A DNA stretch of 40,655 nucleotides from Alphaproteobacteria bacterium (GCA_015062435.1 SUUR01000012.1:1-40655), one strand, 5' to 3'. Counted from the stretch's first letter, positions 9,363 through 20,858 are shown. Translations and numbers: made by a program. Notes: generated from the letters alone by a model not told the origin.

Positions 9363-9590
9363 CTAGTGCCCTTGATAGCCTGTATTATTAGCGCTTACTA
9401 ATTGCTTATAACACAACTCTAATCTTTCGTTTTCTTTTTCAAGCTCCAACACTTTCGTTTTCAAACAGGCAATATCACAATCCCGCAATTTGATAATTCT
9501 TTGCGCTCTGGAATGTGCGGTTGAAACTTTAATAAGCATTAGAAATGAGCATATTACTAATGCCAACAAAAAAATAATAATTGCAATCAT
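9363..9590 (-). CDS. Small membrane protein with coiled coil (75 aa), unknown
   Basis: Residues 2-20 (IAIIIFLLALVICSFLMLI) form one membrane helix at the N-terminus. A hydrophilic tail follows, with heptad-like leucines (CLKTKVLELEKENERLELCYKQL), probably a cytoplasmic coiled coil. This membrane-plus-coiled-coil plan recalls FtsB/FtsL-like or phage Rz-like proteins, but no family motif is evident. The leader is A/T only (ending TATAAAATTATG) with no Shine-Dalgarno. It has its own promoter and terminator, so it is a monocistronic mini-gene. Confidence 0.6.
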   Translation of the reverse strand: MIAIIIFLLALVICSFLMLIKVSTAHSRAQRIIKLRDCDIACLKTKVLELEKENERLELCYKQLVSANNTGYQGH

Positions 9591-9620
9591 AATTTTATAT
9601 TTTTAAAATTTGTAAAAATG

Positions 9621-9648
9621 ATAATATTCATTTTTACATAAAATGCAA
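9621..9648 (-). promoter_or_regulatory. predicted promoter of the 75-aa gene, fused to upstream terminator
   Basis: TTGCAT (9643-9648), a 16-bp spacer and TATTAT (9621-9626) on the minus strand. The -35 follows T6-G from the terminator 9654-9682. The leader to the ATG is about 25-30 nt. Confidence 0.6.
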
Positions 9649-9653
9649 CAAAA

Positions 9654-9682
9654 AAGGCTTCGAAATGCATTTTCGAAGCCTT
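9654..9682 (-). terminator. strong intrinsic terminator
   Basis: A perfect 12-bp stem (AAGGCTTCGAAA with its complement) around a 5-nt loop, with six T residues after it on the minus strand. It ends the 137-aa gene unit, and the 20-codon ORF stops 5 bp before it. Confidence 0.85.
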
Positions 9683-9686
9683 AAAA

Positions 9687-9749
9687 CTATTTTTTTACGC
9701 CAACCCTCCAACGCAAAAAAATAGAAACAATAAAGAAAGTTAATACCAT
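9687..9749 (-). CDS. possible 20-codon hydrophobic peptide
   Basis: ATG at 9747-9749, stop at 9687-9689. The peptide has about eleven hydrophobic residues (MVLTFFIVSIFL) and then a basic tail (RWRVGVKK), like known bacterial micro-membrane peptides. It lies between the 137-aa gene (11 bp upstream) and a strong terminator. There is no ribosome site, although its neighbours also lack one. It could be chance. Confidence 0.25.
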   Translation of the reverse strand: MVLTFFIVSIFLRWRVGVKK

Positions 9750-9760
9750 AATTATAAAAA

Positions 9761-10174
9761 TTAGGATTGAAGCTTATCTCTCTCTACGTATCTTTTTGTA
9801 TTTTTTAAAATTTCCTGATAAACTCTAGCCATTGCCTGGGCCTCATCATCAGCAATTTTTAAAGAACATTCTTTCTCTTGACGGTTTATATAGTCAAAAA
9901 CTTCAGCAGAATTTGTAAAGTTTCCAAAAAAGAAAAAATCTTTTATTAAAGATACCAATTCCTCTTTGCAATAACTTTCATATTGCAATTGTTCAACGAT
10001 TTTAAGCTTATCTCTGACTGATATTAACCTTGCAACAGCCCGATTAAGCTCTGTTAAATCTTTTGGTTTAATAAGTTTTTCTTGATAATACTTAATTTCC
10101 AAGTATTGTTTAAAAACTATTGCCAGTAATGTAAATATTATCACCACCAAGCATAAAATAATAATGTTTTGCAT
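9761..10174 (-). CDS. Small membrane-anchored protein (137 aa), unknown
   Basis: One N-terminal membrane helix (residues 3-23, NIIILCLVVIIFTLLAIVFK) and a mostly helical hydrophilic domain (DLTELNRAVARLISVRDKLKIVEQL; EVFDYINRQEKECSL; AMARVYQEILKNTKRYVERDK). The frame opens at a TTG (10198), but the predicted transcription start is at about 10197. The ATG at 10172-10174, with leader ATAAAATTATG, is therefore the likely start. There is no Shine-Dalgarno site. No family is recognised. It is one of the mini-gene units between rpoC and uvrC. Confidence 0.6.
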   Translation of the reverse strand: MQNIIILCLVVIIFTLLAIVFKQYLEIKYYQEKLIKPKDLTELNRAVARLISVRDKLKIVEQLQYESYCKEELVSLIKDFFFFGNFTNSAEVFDYINRQEKECSLKIADDEAQAMARVYQEILKNTKRYVERDKLQS

Positions 10175-10203
10175 AATTTTATGATTATAAATAGACAATT
10201 GTC

Positions 10204-10231
10204 ATTATAAATACAATTACCATAAAATCAA
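10204..10231 (-). promoter_or_regulatory. predicted promoter of the 137-aa gene, fused to upstream terminator
   Basis: TTGATT (10226-10231), a 16-bp spacer and a perfect TATAAT (10204-10209) on the minus strand, directly after the T5-G tail of the terminator 10235-10264. Confidence 0.65.
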
Positions 10232-10234
10232 CAA

Positions 10235-10264
10235 AAAGGTTTCTACATCAACGCAGAAACCTTT
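10235..10264 (-). terminator. intrinsic terminator overlapping the stop of the 46-aa gene
   Basis: A perfect 10-bp stem AAAGGTTTCT/AGAAACCTTT with a 10-nt loop, then TTTTTG on the minus strand. The first stem base is in the TAA stop codon of the 46-codon gene. Confidence 0.8.
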
Positions 10265-10404
10265 TAATCATCATGAGCAACGCTTTCCATAAATGAAAAA
10301 TCATCAAATTTCATGTTTGAAAAACTACGCCAAACAAACACCATTGCCGCTACAATCGCAATAATTATCATAGCAACAATTATAAAAATAATATACCACC
10401 ACAT
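10264..10404 (-). CDS. Small membrane protein (46 aa), unknown
   Basis: Begins MWWYIIFIIVAMIIIAIV, one membrane helix over residues 2-24, followed by WRSFSNMKFDD and an acidic, His-containing end (ESVAHDD). The ATG (10402-10404) lies 11 bp after the stop of the 74-aa gene, with no ribosome site of its own, which suggests translational coupling. A strong terminator overlaps its stop codon. No family is recognised. Confidence 0.55.
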   Translation of the reverse strand: MWWYIIFIIVAMIIIAIVAAMVFVWRSFSNMKFDDFSFMESVAHDD

Positions 10405-10415
10405 TGCTATTCGTT

Positions 10416-10640
10416 TTAAATTTTTTCTCTCTTATTCATTGCTTTATATACAAGATTTCTCCTGTCAAGTTCCCTCCATAAATAATAGAAATTGTTCCCA
10501 AGTAATGGTAATTTACAATATTCTTTCATCAATGTCTTATTAGAACAAGAAGAATAATCAACATTATCAGATTTAATTTGAGAAACCAAACAACAAACTG
10601 CTAATATAATGGCAGATTCAAGTATTATTAAAAAGACCAT
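10416..10640 (-). CDS. Small membrane protein (74 aa), paralogue of the 103-aa neighbour
   Basis: An N-terminal membrane helix (VFLIILESAIILAVCCLVSQI) and a C-terminal segment NKTLMKEYC...LWRELDRRNLVYKAM. The latter matches the pattern in the 103-aa gene (DRILISMYC...LLEVLEKRNLLGQAR): L-x3-YC, then L-x2-L-x2-RNL-x3-A. The leader is A/T only, with no ribosome site. Promoter at 10676-10703; transcribed with the 46-aa gene. Function unknown. Confidence 0.6.
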   Translation of the reverse strand: MVFLIILESAIILAVCCLVSQIKSDNVDYSSCSNKTLMKEYCKLPLLGNNFYYLWRELDRRNLVYKAMNKREKI

Positions 10641-10675
10641 ATTATAATAATTTTTAAATTGTTAATAACAAAACA

Positions 10676-10703
10676 AATATATACTAAACCATAAAAGTTG
10701 CAA
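10676..10703 (-). promoter_or_regulatory. predicted promoter of the 74-aa/46-aa genes, fused to upstream terminator
   Basis: TTGCAA (10698-10703), a 16-bp spacer and TATATT (10676-10681) on the minus strand. The -35 follows T6-G of the terminator 10707-10736. Confidence 0.6.
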
Positions 10704-10706
10704 CAA

Positions 10707-10736
10707 AAAACGCTAAAGTTTATACTTTAGCGTTTT
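10707..10736 (-). terminator. intrinsic terminator embedded in the end of the 103-aa gene
   Basis: A perfect 13-bp stem (AAAACGCTAAAGT and complement, loop TTAT), then six T residues on the minus strand. The TAG stop (10713-10715) and the last six sense codons lie inside the stem. Confidence 0.85.
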
Positions 10737-11024
10737 AAGAATTTTTGCAGTGCGAGCTTGTCCCAATAAATTTCTTTTTTCTAATACTTCAAGCAGAATA
10801 TCGGCATCGACATGCATATTCCAACGAAAATTCTTATCACAATACATAGAAATAAGTATTCTATCCGGAAGAAGCGTTAGCATTTTTAGTTTTTGATTAT
10901 GCTTTTCTAATTTCTTTCTTTTTGACAAGAAATTAGAAGAACAGCGAATAACAAAAACAATAATAAAACATGCTGCTAAACTTATACAACATGCCTTCAT
11001 AATCAGTAATAAAAACTCATTCAT
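10713..11024 (-). CDS. Small membrane protein (103 aa), paralogue of the 74-aa neighbour
   Basis: An N-terminal membrane helix (residues ~4-27, FLLLIMKACCISLAACFIIVFVI), a basic patch (SKRKKLEKHNQKLK), and a helical end DRILISMYCDKN...VDADILLEVLEKRNLLGQARTAKIL shared in pattern with the 74-aa protein. It starts 16 bp after the 55-aa gene and has no ribosome site. Its last codons double as the terminator stem. No known family is recognised. Confidence 0.6.
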   Translation of the reverse strand: MNEFLLLIMKACCISLAACFIIVFVIRCSSNFLSKRKKLEKHNQKLKMLTLLPDRILISMYCDKNFRWNMHVDADILLEVLEKRNLLGQARTAKILKTLKYKL

Positions 11025-11040
11025 CGCAAAATTCAGTTAA

Positions 11041-11208
11041 TTATTTATCTTTTTGTTTATCTTGTTTTTTCTTTTCTTTTTGCAATTCTATCTCGCATAG
11101 TATAACACATCTAATATATCCGATAACTATTGCAAGCAGATAGAAAATGAAAGACAAGACAATTCCACAGAACAATCCTGTCGCTAAAAGTTTTAAACTG
11201 TATCCCAT
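11041..11208 (-). CDS. Small membrane protein (55 aa), unknown
   Basis: MGYSLKLLATGLFCGIVLSF begins a 55-residue protein. One long or two short membrane segments cover residues 5-37. An extremely basic, charged tail follows (EIELQKEKKKQDKQKDK). The ATG is at 11206-11208 in an A/T-only leader without a ribosome site. It is the first gene after rpoC, with a promoter at 11243-11270, and is probably co-transcribed with the 103-aa gene. Confidence 0.55.
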   Translation of the reverse strand: MGYSLKLLATGLFCGIVLSFIFYLLAIVIGYIRCVILCEIELQKEKKKQDKQKDK

Positions 11209-11242
11209 AATTGTATTATTTAATAATTAAAAAATATGAACG

Positions 11243-11270
11243 ATAATAACAACTCCACAACAAATTGCAA
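11243..11270 (-). promoter_or_regulatory. predicted promoter of the 55-aa/103-aa genes, fused to the rpoC terminator
   Basis: TTGCAA (11265-11270), a 16-bp spacer and TATTAT (11243-11248) on the minus strand. The -35 starts one G after the T7 tail of the rpoC terminator. Confidence 0.6.
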
Positions 11271-11277
11271 CAAAAAA

Positions 11278-11303
11278 ACAGAGGAAATAAAAATTTCCTC
11301 TGT
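11278..11303 (-). terminator. rpoC terminator
   Basis: A perfect 10-bp stem ACAGAGGAAA/TTTCCTCTGT with a 6-nt loop, then seven T residues on the minus strand, 22 bp after the rpoC stop. It shows that rpoBC transcription ends here and does not continue into rpsL/fusA-type genes. Confidence 0.88.
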
Positions 11304-11325
11304 TTTATCAAAATTTCAGCTCTAA

Positions 11326-15471
<4,146 letters not shown>

Positions 15472-15487
15472 TTATAAGCTCCTCTGC

Positions 15488-18400
15488 CTAAACTTCTTCA
15501 TTCAATAATTCAACATTCAAACACAAAGACTTAATTTCTTTAGTTAAAACATTGAAAGACTCAGGAATACCGGCTTCAAATGAATCTTCGCCACGAACAA
15601 TAGCTTCATAAACCTTTGTACGTCCGTTCACATCATCTGACTTCACGGTTAACATTTCTTGCAGTGTATATGCAGCACCATAAGCTTGTAACGCCCACAC
15701 TTCCATTTCACCGAAGCGTTGACCACCGAATTGAGCCTTACCACCCAAAGGTTGTTGAGTAACCAAACTGTATGGACCAACTGAACGAGCATGCATTTTT
15801 TCATCAACGATGTGGTGCAACTTAATCATATAGATAATACCTACGGTAACTTTACGATCAAATTTCTCACCGGTACGACCGTCATATAAGTCAATTTGTC
15901 CGGAAGTTGGCAAACCGGCCTTTGTAAGCATTTCGTTGATGTCATCACCGGTAGCACCGTCAAATACCGGAGTAGCCATCGGTACACCATTTTTCAGATT
16001 CGGAATCATTACTTCCAAATCTTCCATACTCATATCGGCAATTTCACGTTTATATTGTTTATCACCATAAACATCTTTGAGTTTTGCACGCAATTCTTTT
16101 TCACTTGCTTGACCAGCCTTATATTGCTCCAACAATTCATTCAATTGTTGTCCCAACTTTTTAGCAGCCCAACCCAAGTGAGTTTCAAGAATTTGTCCCA
16201 CATTCATACGAGAAGGCACACCCAACGGGTTCAACACGATATCAACCGGAGTACCATCTTCCATATAAGGCATATCCTGCAATGGCAATACTCGAGAAAT
16301 TGTACCTTTATTACCATGACGTCCGGCGATCTTATCACCAGATTGTATCTTACGTTTGGTAGCAATAAACACTTTTACCATTTTCAATACACCCGGCAAT
16401 AAATCATCACCACGTTGAACTTTTTCTACTTTATCGTCAAAGTGCTTTTGAATTTTTGCCAATCTGGTATCATATGCGTTGAGAAGCTCCTCAACATTAG
16501 CCATTACGGTTTCATCTTTCACAACGATTTTGCGCCATTGAGAAGATGGAATATTTTCCAAATCAGCCTCAGTAATTTCAGCATTCTTAGCCAATGTTCC
16601 TTTTGGAGCGTCAACTACTTTTTGTCCCAAAAGCATAGACTTCAAACGAGCATCAACATTACGACGAATAATTGCAATTTCGTCATCACGATCTTTAGCT
16701 AAAGCAGAAATTTCTTCTTGTTCGATAGAAAGAGCACGTTCATCTTTCTCTACACCACGACGAGAGAATACATGAACATCAACTACAATACCCTCAATAC
16801 CCGGTTGGACTCTCAAAGAAGTATCACGAACATCAGAAGCTTTTTCACCAAAGATTGCACGCAACAATTTTTCTTCCGGAGTAACTGGAGATTCTCCTTT
16901 CGGAGTAACTTTACCAACCAAAATATCACCGGCCTTAACTTCAGCTCCGATATAAACAATACCGGCCTCGTCAAGATTACGCAATCCTTCTTCACCCACG
17001 TTGGGAATATCACGAGTAATTTCTTCCTGACCCAATTTGGTATCACGAGCCATTACTTCAAACTCTTCAATATGCAAAGAAGTAAACACATCATCACGAG
17101 AAATTCGTTCAGAAAGCAAAATAGCATCTTCGTAGTTCAAACCGTTCCAAGGCATAAATGCCACCAAAACGTTTTTACCCAACGCTAATTCACCCATATC
17201 TGTACATTGACCGTCAGCCATGATATCACCGGCTTTAACTTCGTCACCAACTTTAACCAAAGGAACTTGGTTGATACAAGTATTTTGATTAGAACGACGG
17301 AACTTAGAAAGACGATAAATTTCCACACCGGCATCAGCAGCATGCTCATCTTTAGAACGAACCACAATACGGTTTGCATCAACGGCATCAACAATACCAT
17401 CAGCCTTACAAACCACCGTAGCACCGGAATCTTTAGCCACAACACCTTCAACACCTGTACCCACCAAAGGAGCTTCAGAACGCAACAAAGGCACACCTTG
17501 GCGTTGCATGTTAGACCCCATCAATGCACGGTTAGCGTCATCGTTTTCCAAAAACGGAATAAGAGCCGTTGCAACAGACACCAGTTGCTTTGGAGAAACG
17601 TCAATAAAATCAATTTCTTCCGGACGAGCAAATTCGAAATCACCGGCCTTACGACAAGCTATCAAATCATCTTCAAAATGTCCGTCATCTTTAACTTTTG
17701 CATTAGCCTCCGCAATTTTGAACTTACCTTCTTCATTGGCTGATAAATAAACTACTTCTTTAGTTACTACACCATTAACAACCTTACGATACGGACACTC
17801 AATAAATCCATATTTGTTGATACGAGCATAAGTAGATAAAGAGTTAATCAAACCAATATTTGGACCTTCAGGAGTTTCAATCGGACAAATACGACCATAG
17901 TGTGTCGGATGCACGTCACGAACTTCAAAACCTGCTCTATCACGGCTCAAACCACCTGGACCCAATGCTGATAAACGACGTTTGTGAGTAATTTCAGACA
18001 ATGGGTTGTTTTGATCCATAAACTGAGACAACTGAGAAGAACCGAAGAACTCTCTGATAACAGAAGCAATCGGTTTAGCATTAACCAAGTCTTGTGGTTT
18101 AACATTGTTCAAATTCTCAGAACTCATGCGCTCACGGATAGCACGTTCCATACGTAGCAATCCCATGCGATATTGATTTTCCATCAATTCACCGACGGAA
18201 CGAACACGACGATTGCCCAAGTGGTCAATATCATCAACTTCACCTTTACCGTCACGCAATTCGCAAAGTCTCTTAACAATGCGCAAAATATCATCTTTAC
18301 GAAGCACTCCATGAGTATCCGGAGCATCTTCAAAAGGAATATCCATTGCAATATTAAGTTTAACACGACCGACAGATGACAAATCATAACGATCTTTATC

Positions 18401-19663
18401 AAAGAACAACGCATTAAACAATTGATCTGCAGTTTCATATGTCGGAGGATCACCTGGACGCATTACACGATAGATATCAAGCAAAGCTTCTTCACGACAA
18501 CTATTTTTATCAATCGCCAAAGTATTACGGATATATGGACCAACATTAACACCATCAATGAACAAAACTTTAACTTCGTTAATTTTGTTTGCAGCCAATT
18601 TATCCAACAATTCCTCAGTAATTTCATCACCGGCTTCAGCCAAAACTTCACCTGTTTTAGCAACCACGATATTATTAGCCAAGAATTTACCGATCATTTG
18701 TTCACGAGTAACTTTATAATACTCTAAACCGTCATCAACCAGTTTTTGAGCAGAACGAGGAGAAAGTTTTTTACCTTGTTCCAAAACCACTTTACCGGTT
18801 TCAGCATTAATCAAATCAAAAGTAAATTTAACACCTTTCATACGTTCCGGAGCAAATTTAACTTTCCAAGCTTTTTTATCTGCCACAAAGGTTTCAGCAT
18901 CATAGAAGTAATTAAGAATTTCTTCTTTATCCATACCTTTAATTTCAGCAGGATCAATTTTTTTTCCTTTTTTAGCCAAAGCTGCAATTTTTTCTTCAGT
19001 TTCTTTAGAATATAAAGAATACAACACAGAAGTAACCGGCAACTTACGACGACGGTCAATACGAGCATAAACCAAATCTTTGGCATCGAACTCAAAATCC
19101 AACCAAGACCCACGATAAGGAATAATACGAGCAGCAAACAAATATTTACCGCTAGCCATTGTCTTACCTTTATCATGATCAAAGAACACGCCCGGAGAAC
19201 GATGCATTTGTGATACAACCACACGTTCCGTACCATTGAAGATGAACGTACCTTTTTCGGTCATCAACGGAATATCACCCATATAAACATCTTGTTCTTT
19301 AATGTCATGGATAGATTTTGCACCTGTGGCCTCATCAGTATCCCATACCACCAAACGCAAAGTAGCTTTAACCGGAGCTGCAAAAGTCATATCACGTTTG
19401 ATACACTCATCAACGTCATATTTAGGCTCTTCCAACTCATAACTGACAAATTCCAATTCGCCATTACCGGAAAAGTCTTTGATTGGGAAAATTGATTTAA
19501 ACACTTCTTCCAAGCCAAACTCACATTTTTCAGCACCTTGAGCTTGAATAAAGCTATTATAAGAACCTGTCTGAACTTGAATCAGATTCGGCATATCGGC
19601 AACGGCGTCGATTCTGCCAAAGTTCTTTCTTACACGTCTTTTGCTCGTATAAGATTCTTTCAT
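15488..19663 (-). CDS. rpoB: DNA-directed RNA polymerase subunit beta
   Basis: 1391 residues. The start [16 protein letters not shown] is chosen because AAAAGGA precedes the ATG 19661-19663; the open frame runs 55 codons further upstream with no family match. The rifampicin pocket ([38 protein letters not shown]) has the sensitive-type residues at the E. coli 516, 526 and 531 equivalents (Asp, His, Ser). The end region [25 protein letters not shown] is intact. The usual upstream rplJ-rplL genes are absent; a structured, apparently non-coding leader lies there instead. Confidence 0.98.
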   Translation of the reverse strand: MKESYTSKRRVRKNFGRIDAVADMPNLIQVQTGSYNSFIQAQGAEKCEFGLEEVFKSIFPIKDFSGNGELEFVSYELEEPKYDVDECIKRDMTFAAPVKATLRLVVWDTDEATGAKSIHDIKEQDVYMGDIPLMTEKGTFIFNGTERVVVSQMHRSPGVFFDHDKGKTMASGKYLFAARIIPYRGSWLDFEFDAKDLVYARIDRRRKLPVTSVLYSLYSKETEEKIAALAKKGKKIDPAEIKGMDKEEILNYFYDAETFVADKKAWKVKFAPERMKGVKFTFDLINAETGKVVLEQGKKLSPRSAQKLVDDGLEYYKVTREQMIGKFLANNIVVAKTGEVLAEAGDEITEELLDKLAANKINEVKVLFIDGVNVGPYIRNTLAIDKNSCREEALLDIYRVMRPGDPPTYETADQLFNALFFDKDRYDLSSVGRVKLNIAMDIPFEDAPDTHGVLRKDDILRIVKRLCELRDGKGEVDDIDHLGNRRVRSVGELMENQYRMGLLRMERAIRERMSSENLNNVKPQDLVNAKPIASVIREFFGSSQLSQFMDQNNPLSEITHKRRLSALGPGGLSRDRAGFEVRDVHPTHYGRICPIETPEGPNIGLINSLSTYARINKYGFIECPYRKVVNGVVTKEVVYLSANEEGKFKIAEANAKVKDDGHFEDDLIACRKAGDFEFARPEEIDFIDVSPKQLVSVATALIPFLENDDANRALMGSNMQRQGVPLLRSEAPLVGTGVEGVVAKDSGATVVCKADGIVDAVDANRIVVRSKDEHAADAGVEIYRLSKFRRSNQNTCINQVPLVKVGDEVKAGDIMADGQCTDMGELALGKNVLVAFMPWNGLNYEDAILLSERISRDDVFTSLHIEEFEVMARDTKLGQEEITRDIPNVGEEGLRNLDEAGIVYIGAEVKAGDILVGKVTPKGESPVTPEEKLLRAIFGEKASDVRDTSLRVQPGIEGIVVDVHVFSRRGVEKDERALSIEQEEISALAKDRDDEIAIIRRNVDARLKSMLLGQKVVDAPKGTLAKNAEITEADLENIPSSQWRKIVVKDETVMANVEELLNAYDTRLAKIQKHFDDKVEKVQRGDDLLPGVLKMVKVFIATKRKIQSGDKIAGRHGNKGTISRVLPLQDMPYMEDGTPVDIVLNPLGVPSRMNVGQILETHLGWAAKKLGQQLNELLEQYKAGQASEKELRAKLKDVYGDKQYKREIADMSMEDLEVMIPNLKNGVPMATPVFDGATGDDINEMLTKAGLPTSGQIDLYDGRTGEKFDRKVTVGIIYMIKLHHIVDEKMHARSVGPYSLVTQQPLGGKAQFGGQRFGEMEVWALQAYGAAYTLQEMLTVKSDDVNGRTKVYEAIVRGEDSFEAGIPESFNVLTKEIKSLCLNVELLNEEV

Positions 19664-19845
19664 TGTATTAATATCCTTTTTCTGGTTAAAATCTGCGGCC
19701 ATACTATCAAACAAATTGAATCCCGCGCGCAGAGGGTTTTTGTACAAATAAATAAGAAACTCACCAAACCGTAGGAAAAGGCTTCCTCTTGGTGAGAAAC
19801 AGATAAAATAATTGCATGCAATTGTCACCTATAGTGACCAAATTC
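19664..19845 (-). promoter_or_regulatory. structured 5' leader of rpoBC
   Basis: About 180 nt between the predicted transcription start and the rpoB ATG. It contains a long hairpin CTCACCAA/TTGGTGAG (19760-19796) with an inner AGGAA/TTCCT stem. It also has a perfect 14-bp palindrome AATTGCATGCAATT (19810-19823) and a GTCAC/GTGAC hairpin (19824-19838). No ORF-like coding signal is seen. A role in rpoBC autoregulation or RNA processing is inferred. Confidence 0.4.
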
Positions 19846-19851
19846 GAGCAG

Positions 19852-19881
19852 ATAATAGACTCACTTTTTCGATTCTTGCAA
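19852..19881 (-). promoter_or_regulatory. candidate promoter of rpoBC
   Basis: TTGCAA (19876-19881), an 18-bp spacer and TATTAT (19852-19857) on the minus strand. A weaker alternative, GTGACA-17-TATCTG, lies downstream around the palindrome at 19810-19823. Confidence 0.4.
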
Positions 19882-19959
19882 GCAAAAAATCACCTCAACC
19901 GAATCTTTTTTATCCCTTACCCAGACTCGCTTTGAGTCAAATTAAATCATACCAACAAA

Positions 19960-20118
19960 TTATCCTAAAACAGCTAACAAAATTCTATAAACAATAAGCA
20001 ATACAGCGATTGCCATTCCGCTACGCTCAGTTATTGCAACACCCGTAAAACATGTTAAACCTAAAATATTTAAAACTATTAGTATATGATAAACTTTGCC
20101 TATATATTGACTAAACAC
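19960..20118 (-). CDS. possible small two-helix membrane protein (52 aa)
   Basis: From a GTG at 20116-20118 the frame encodes MFSQYIGKVYHILIVLNILGL and then a second hydrophobic stretch (MAIAVLLIVYRILLAVLG). This gives two membrane helices joined by GVAITERSG. The frame is open to a TTG at 20157. The ribosome-site evidence is weak. It lies alone between the repeat region and the rpoB promoter, and may be a real mini-gene or chance. Confidence 0.3.
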   Translation of the reverse strand: MFSQYIGKVYHILIVLNILGLTCFTGVAITERSGMAIAVLLIVYRILLAVLG

Positions 20119-20177
20119 CTCTTCACCTAACTCTAAGCAAGCTAAAAAGCTTATCAAATCAAAGCGCTAAAACAAAC

Positions 20178-20397
20178 TTGAGGTGGCTCATCCGCAAAAA
20201 AGACGCTTTTAAGAAGCGTCTTTTAACATAAACTAGCAGATGAGGAGGAAGCGCTAAGTAAAAACAACCGATGCTCCGGTTGTTTTTTTCTGCAAGCTCT
20301 TAGGAACATCTTACTGAGTGAGCAAGCTACTGCTTTGCGATACGAAGTTAGATGCCTAAGTAATAATCCCGTCCACCGAAAACAAGTCACACGATGT
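20178..20397. repeat. 220-bp tandem repeat, copy 1
   Basis: First of two full copies with a period of exactly 220 bp. From about 20235 onward it is almost identical to copy 2; the first ~60 bp carry several substitutions. It contains a 15-bp tRNA-Ser 3'-end match with two mismatches (20234-20248), a bidirectional ACAACCG/CGGTTGT hairpin flanked by A and T runs, and a 62-nt CTTAGG...CCTAAG hairpin (20299-20360). A CCACC/GGTGG stem overlaps the junction. ORFs of 64 codons on the minus strand appear to be by-products. Confidence 0.9.
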
Positions 20398-20617
20398 TTG
20401 AGGTGGCACATCCGCAAAAAAAACGCTTTTAAAAAGCGTCTTTTAATATAAACTGGCGGATGAGGAGGAAGCGCTAAGTAAAAACAACCGATGCTCCGGT
20501 TGTTTTTGTCTGCAAGCTCTTAGGAACATCTTACTGAGTGAGCAAGCTACTGCTTTGCGATACGAAGTTAGATGCCTAAGTAATAATCCCGTCCACCGAA
20601 AACAAGTCACACGATGT
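20398..20617. repeat. 220-bp tandem repeat, copy 2
   Basis: Second copy, offset by exactly 220 bp. It contains a perfect 15-bp copy of the tRNA-Ser 3' end (20454-20468). Its CATCCGC...GCGGATG inverted repeat encloses an ACGCTTTT/AAAAGCGT-type hairpin, which on the minus strand runs into eight T residues. The long CTTAGG/CCTAAG hairpin is at 20519-20580. On the minus strand the order tRNA-3'-end, 12-nt spacer, terminator imitates the end of a tRNA gene. Confidence 0.9.
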
Positions 20618-20688
20618 TTGAGGTGGCACATCCGCAAAAAAAACGCTTTTAGAAAGCGTCTTTTAATATAAACTGGCGGATGAGGAGG
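20618..20688. repeat. 220-bp repeat, truncated copy 3
   Basis: 71 bp matching the beginning of copies 1 and 2 (one substitution in the hairpin), ending in the tRNA-Ser 3'-end copy. From 20689 the sequence leaves the repeat and becomes a different structured unit. The tRNA-identical stretch continues to 20693, making 20 bp (20674-20693). Confidence 0.85.
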
Positions 20689-20817
20689 GATTTACTTTTC
20701 GCTTCTCTTAAGTTGCCTCTGCGACACTAGCCTTAAAGGCTACCGGCATACTCCCGTATGCCTGTGTCTTGTAGTGCCCCCCCTTCTTATCGGGGCTTCA
20801 AATCATCTCACCTCAAA
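20689..20817 (-). ncRNA. candidate structured RNA next to tRNA-Ser
   Basis: On the minus strand GACAC/GTGTC (20764-20768 with 20723-20727) closes a three-way junction. One arm is a perfect GGCATAC/GTATGCC stem with a GGGA (GNRA-type) loop (20745-20762). The other is a TAGCC/GGCTA stem (20728-20742). A GCCCC/GGGGC hairpin (20776-20796) lies 5' of it. The unit ends in a 20-nt copy of the tRNA-Ser 3' end (20674-20693), then a terminator. No known RNA family is recognised and expression is unproven. Confidence 0.4.
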
Positions 20818-20823
20818 TTAAAC

Positions 20824-20852
20824 AAAAAGCCTGCCACAAGGACAGGCTTTTT
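20824..20852 (-). terminator. terminator of tRNA-Ser
   Basis: An AAAAAGCCTG/CAGGCTTTTT stem with a GG/CC extension, just 6 bp after the CCA end on the minus strand, with a run of T residues. Confidence 0.8.
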
Positions 20853-20858
20853 CTTTAA

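Noticed and set aside
15896..17743. Long plus-strand frames opposite rpoB (and similar ones opposite rpoC and infB)
   Set aside because: They lie wholly inside conserved genes, have low-complexity Phe/Ser/Thr composition typical of antisense reading, and no start signals.
19664..19828. Longer RpoB starting at 19828
   Set aside because: The extra 55 codons match nothing in RpoB, cross palindromes and hairpins, and lack a ribosome site. The ATG at 19663 has AAAAGGA and the expected N-terminus.
20223..20637. Two 64-codon minus-strand ORFs, one in each 220-bp repeat
   Set aside because: They run through the tRNA-end copies, hairpins and terminators, end in serine/alanine low complexity, and have no start signals. 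Their similarity follows from the DNA repeat.
20178..20690. CRISPR array
   Set aside because: The period is 220 bp with almost no variable spacer, and no short repeats or cas genes are present.
20178..20817. Permuted two-piece tmRNA, suggested by CATCCGCCA followed by an intervening segment and GCGGATG
   Set aside because: There is no T-arm before the CCA end, no tmRNA 5' consensus (GGATTCGAC), and no tag reading frame. The pairing is better explained as a stem around a terminator.
20178..20817. Insertion element with terminal inverted repeats TTGAGGTG
   Set aside because: The inverted ends match for only 8-9 bp, the direct repeats explain the layout better, and no target duplication or transposase is seen.
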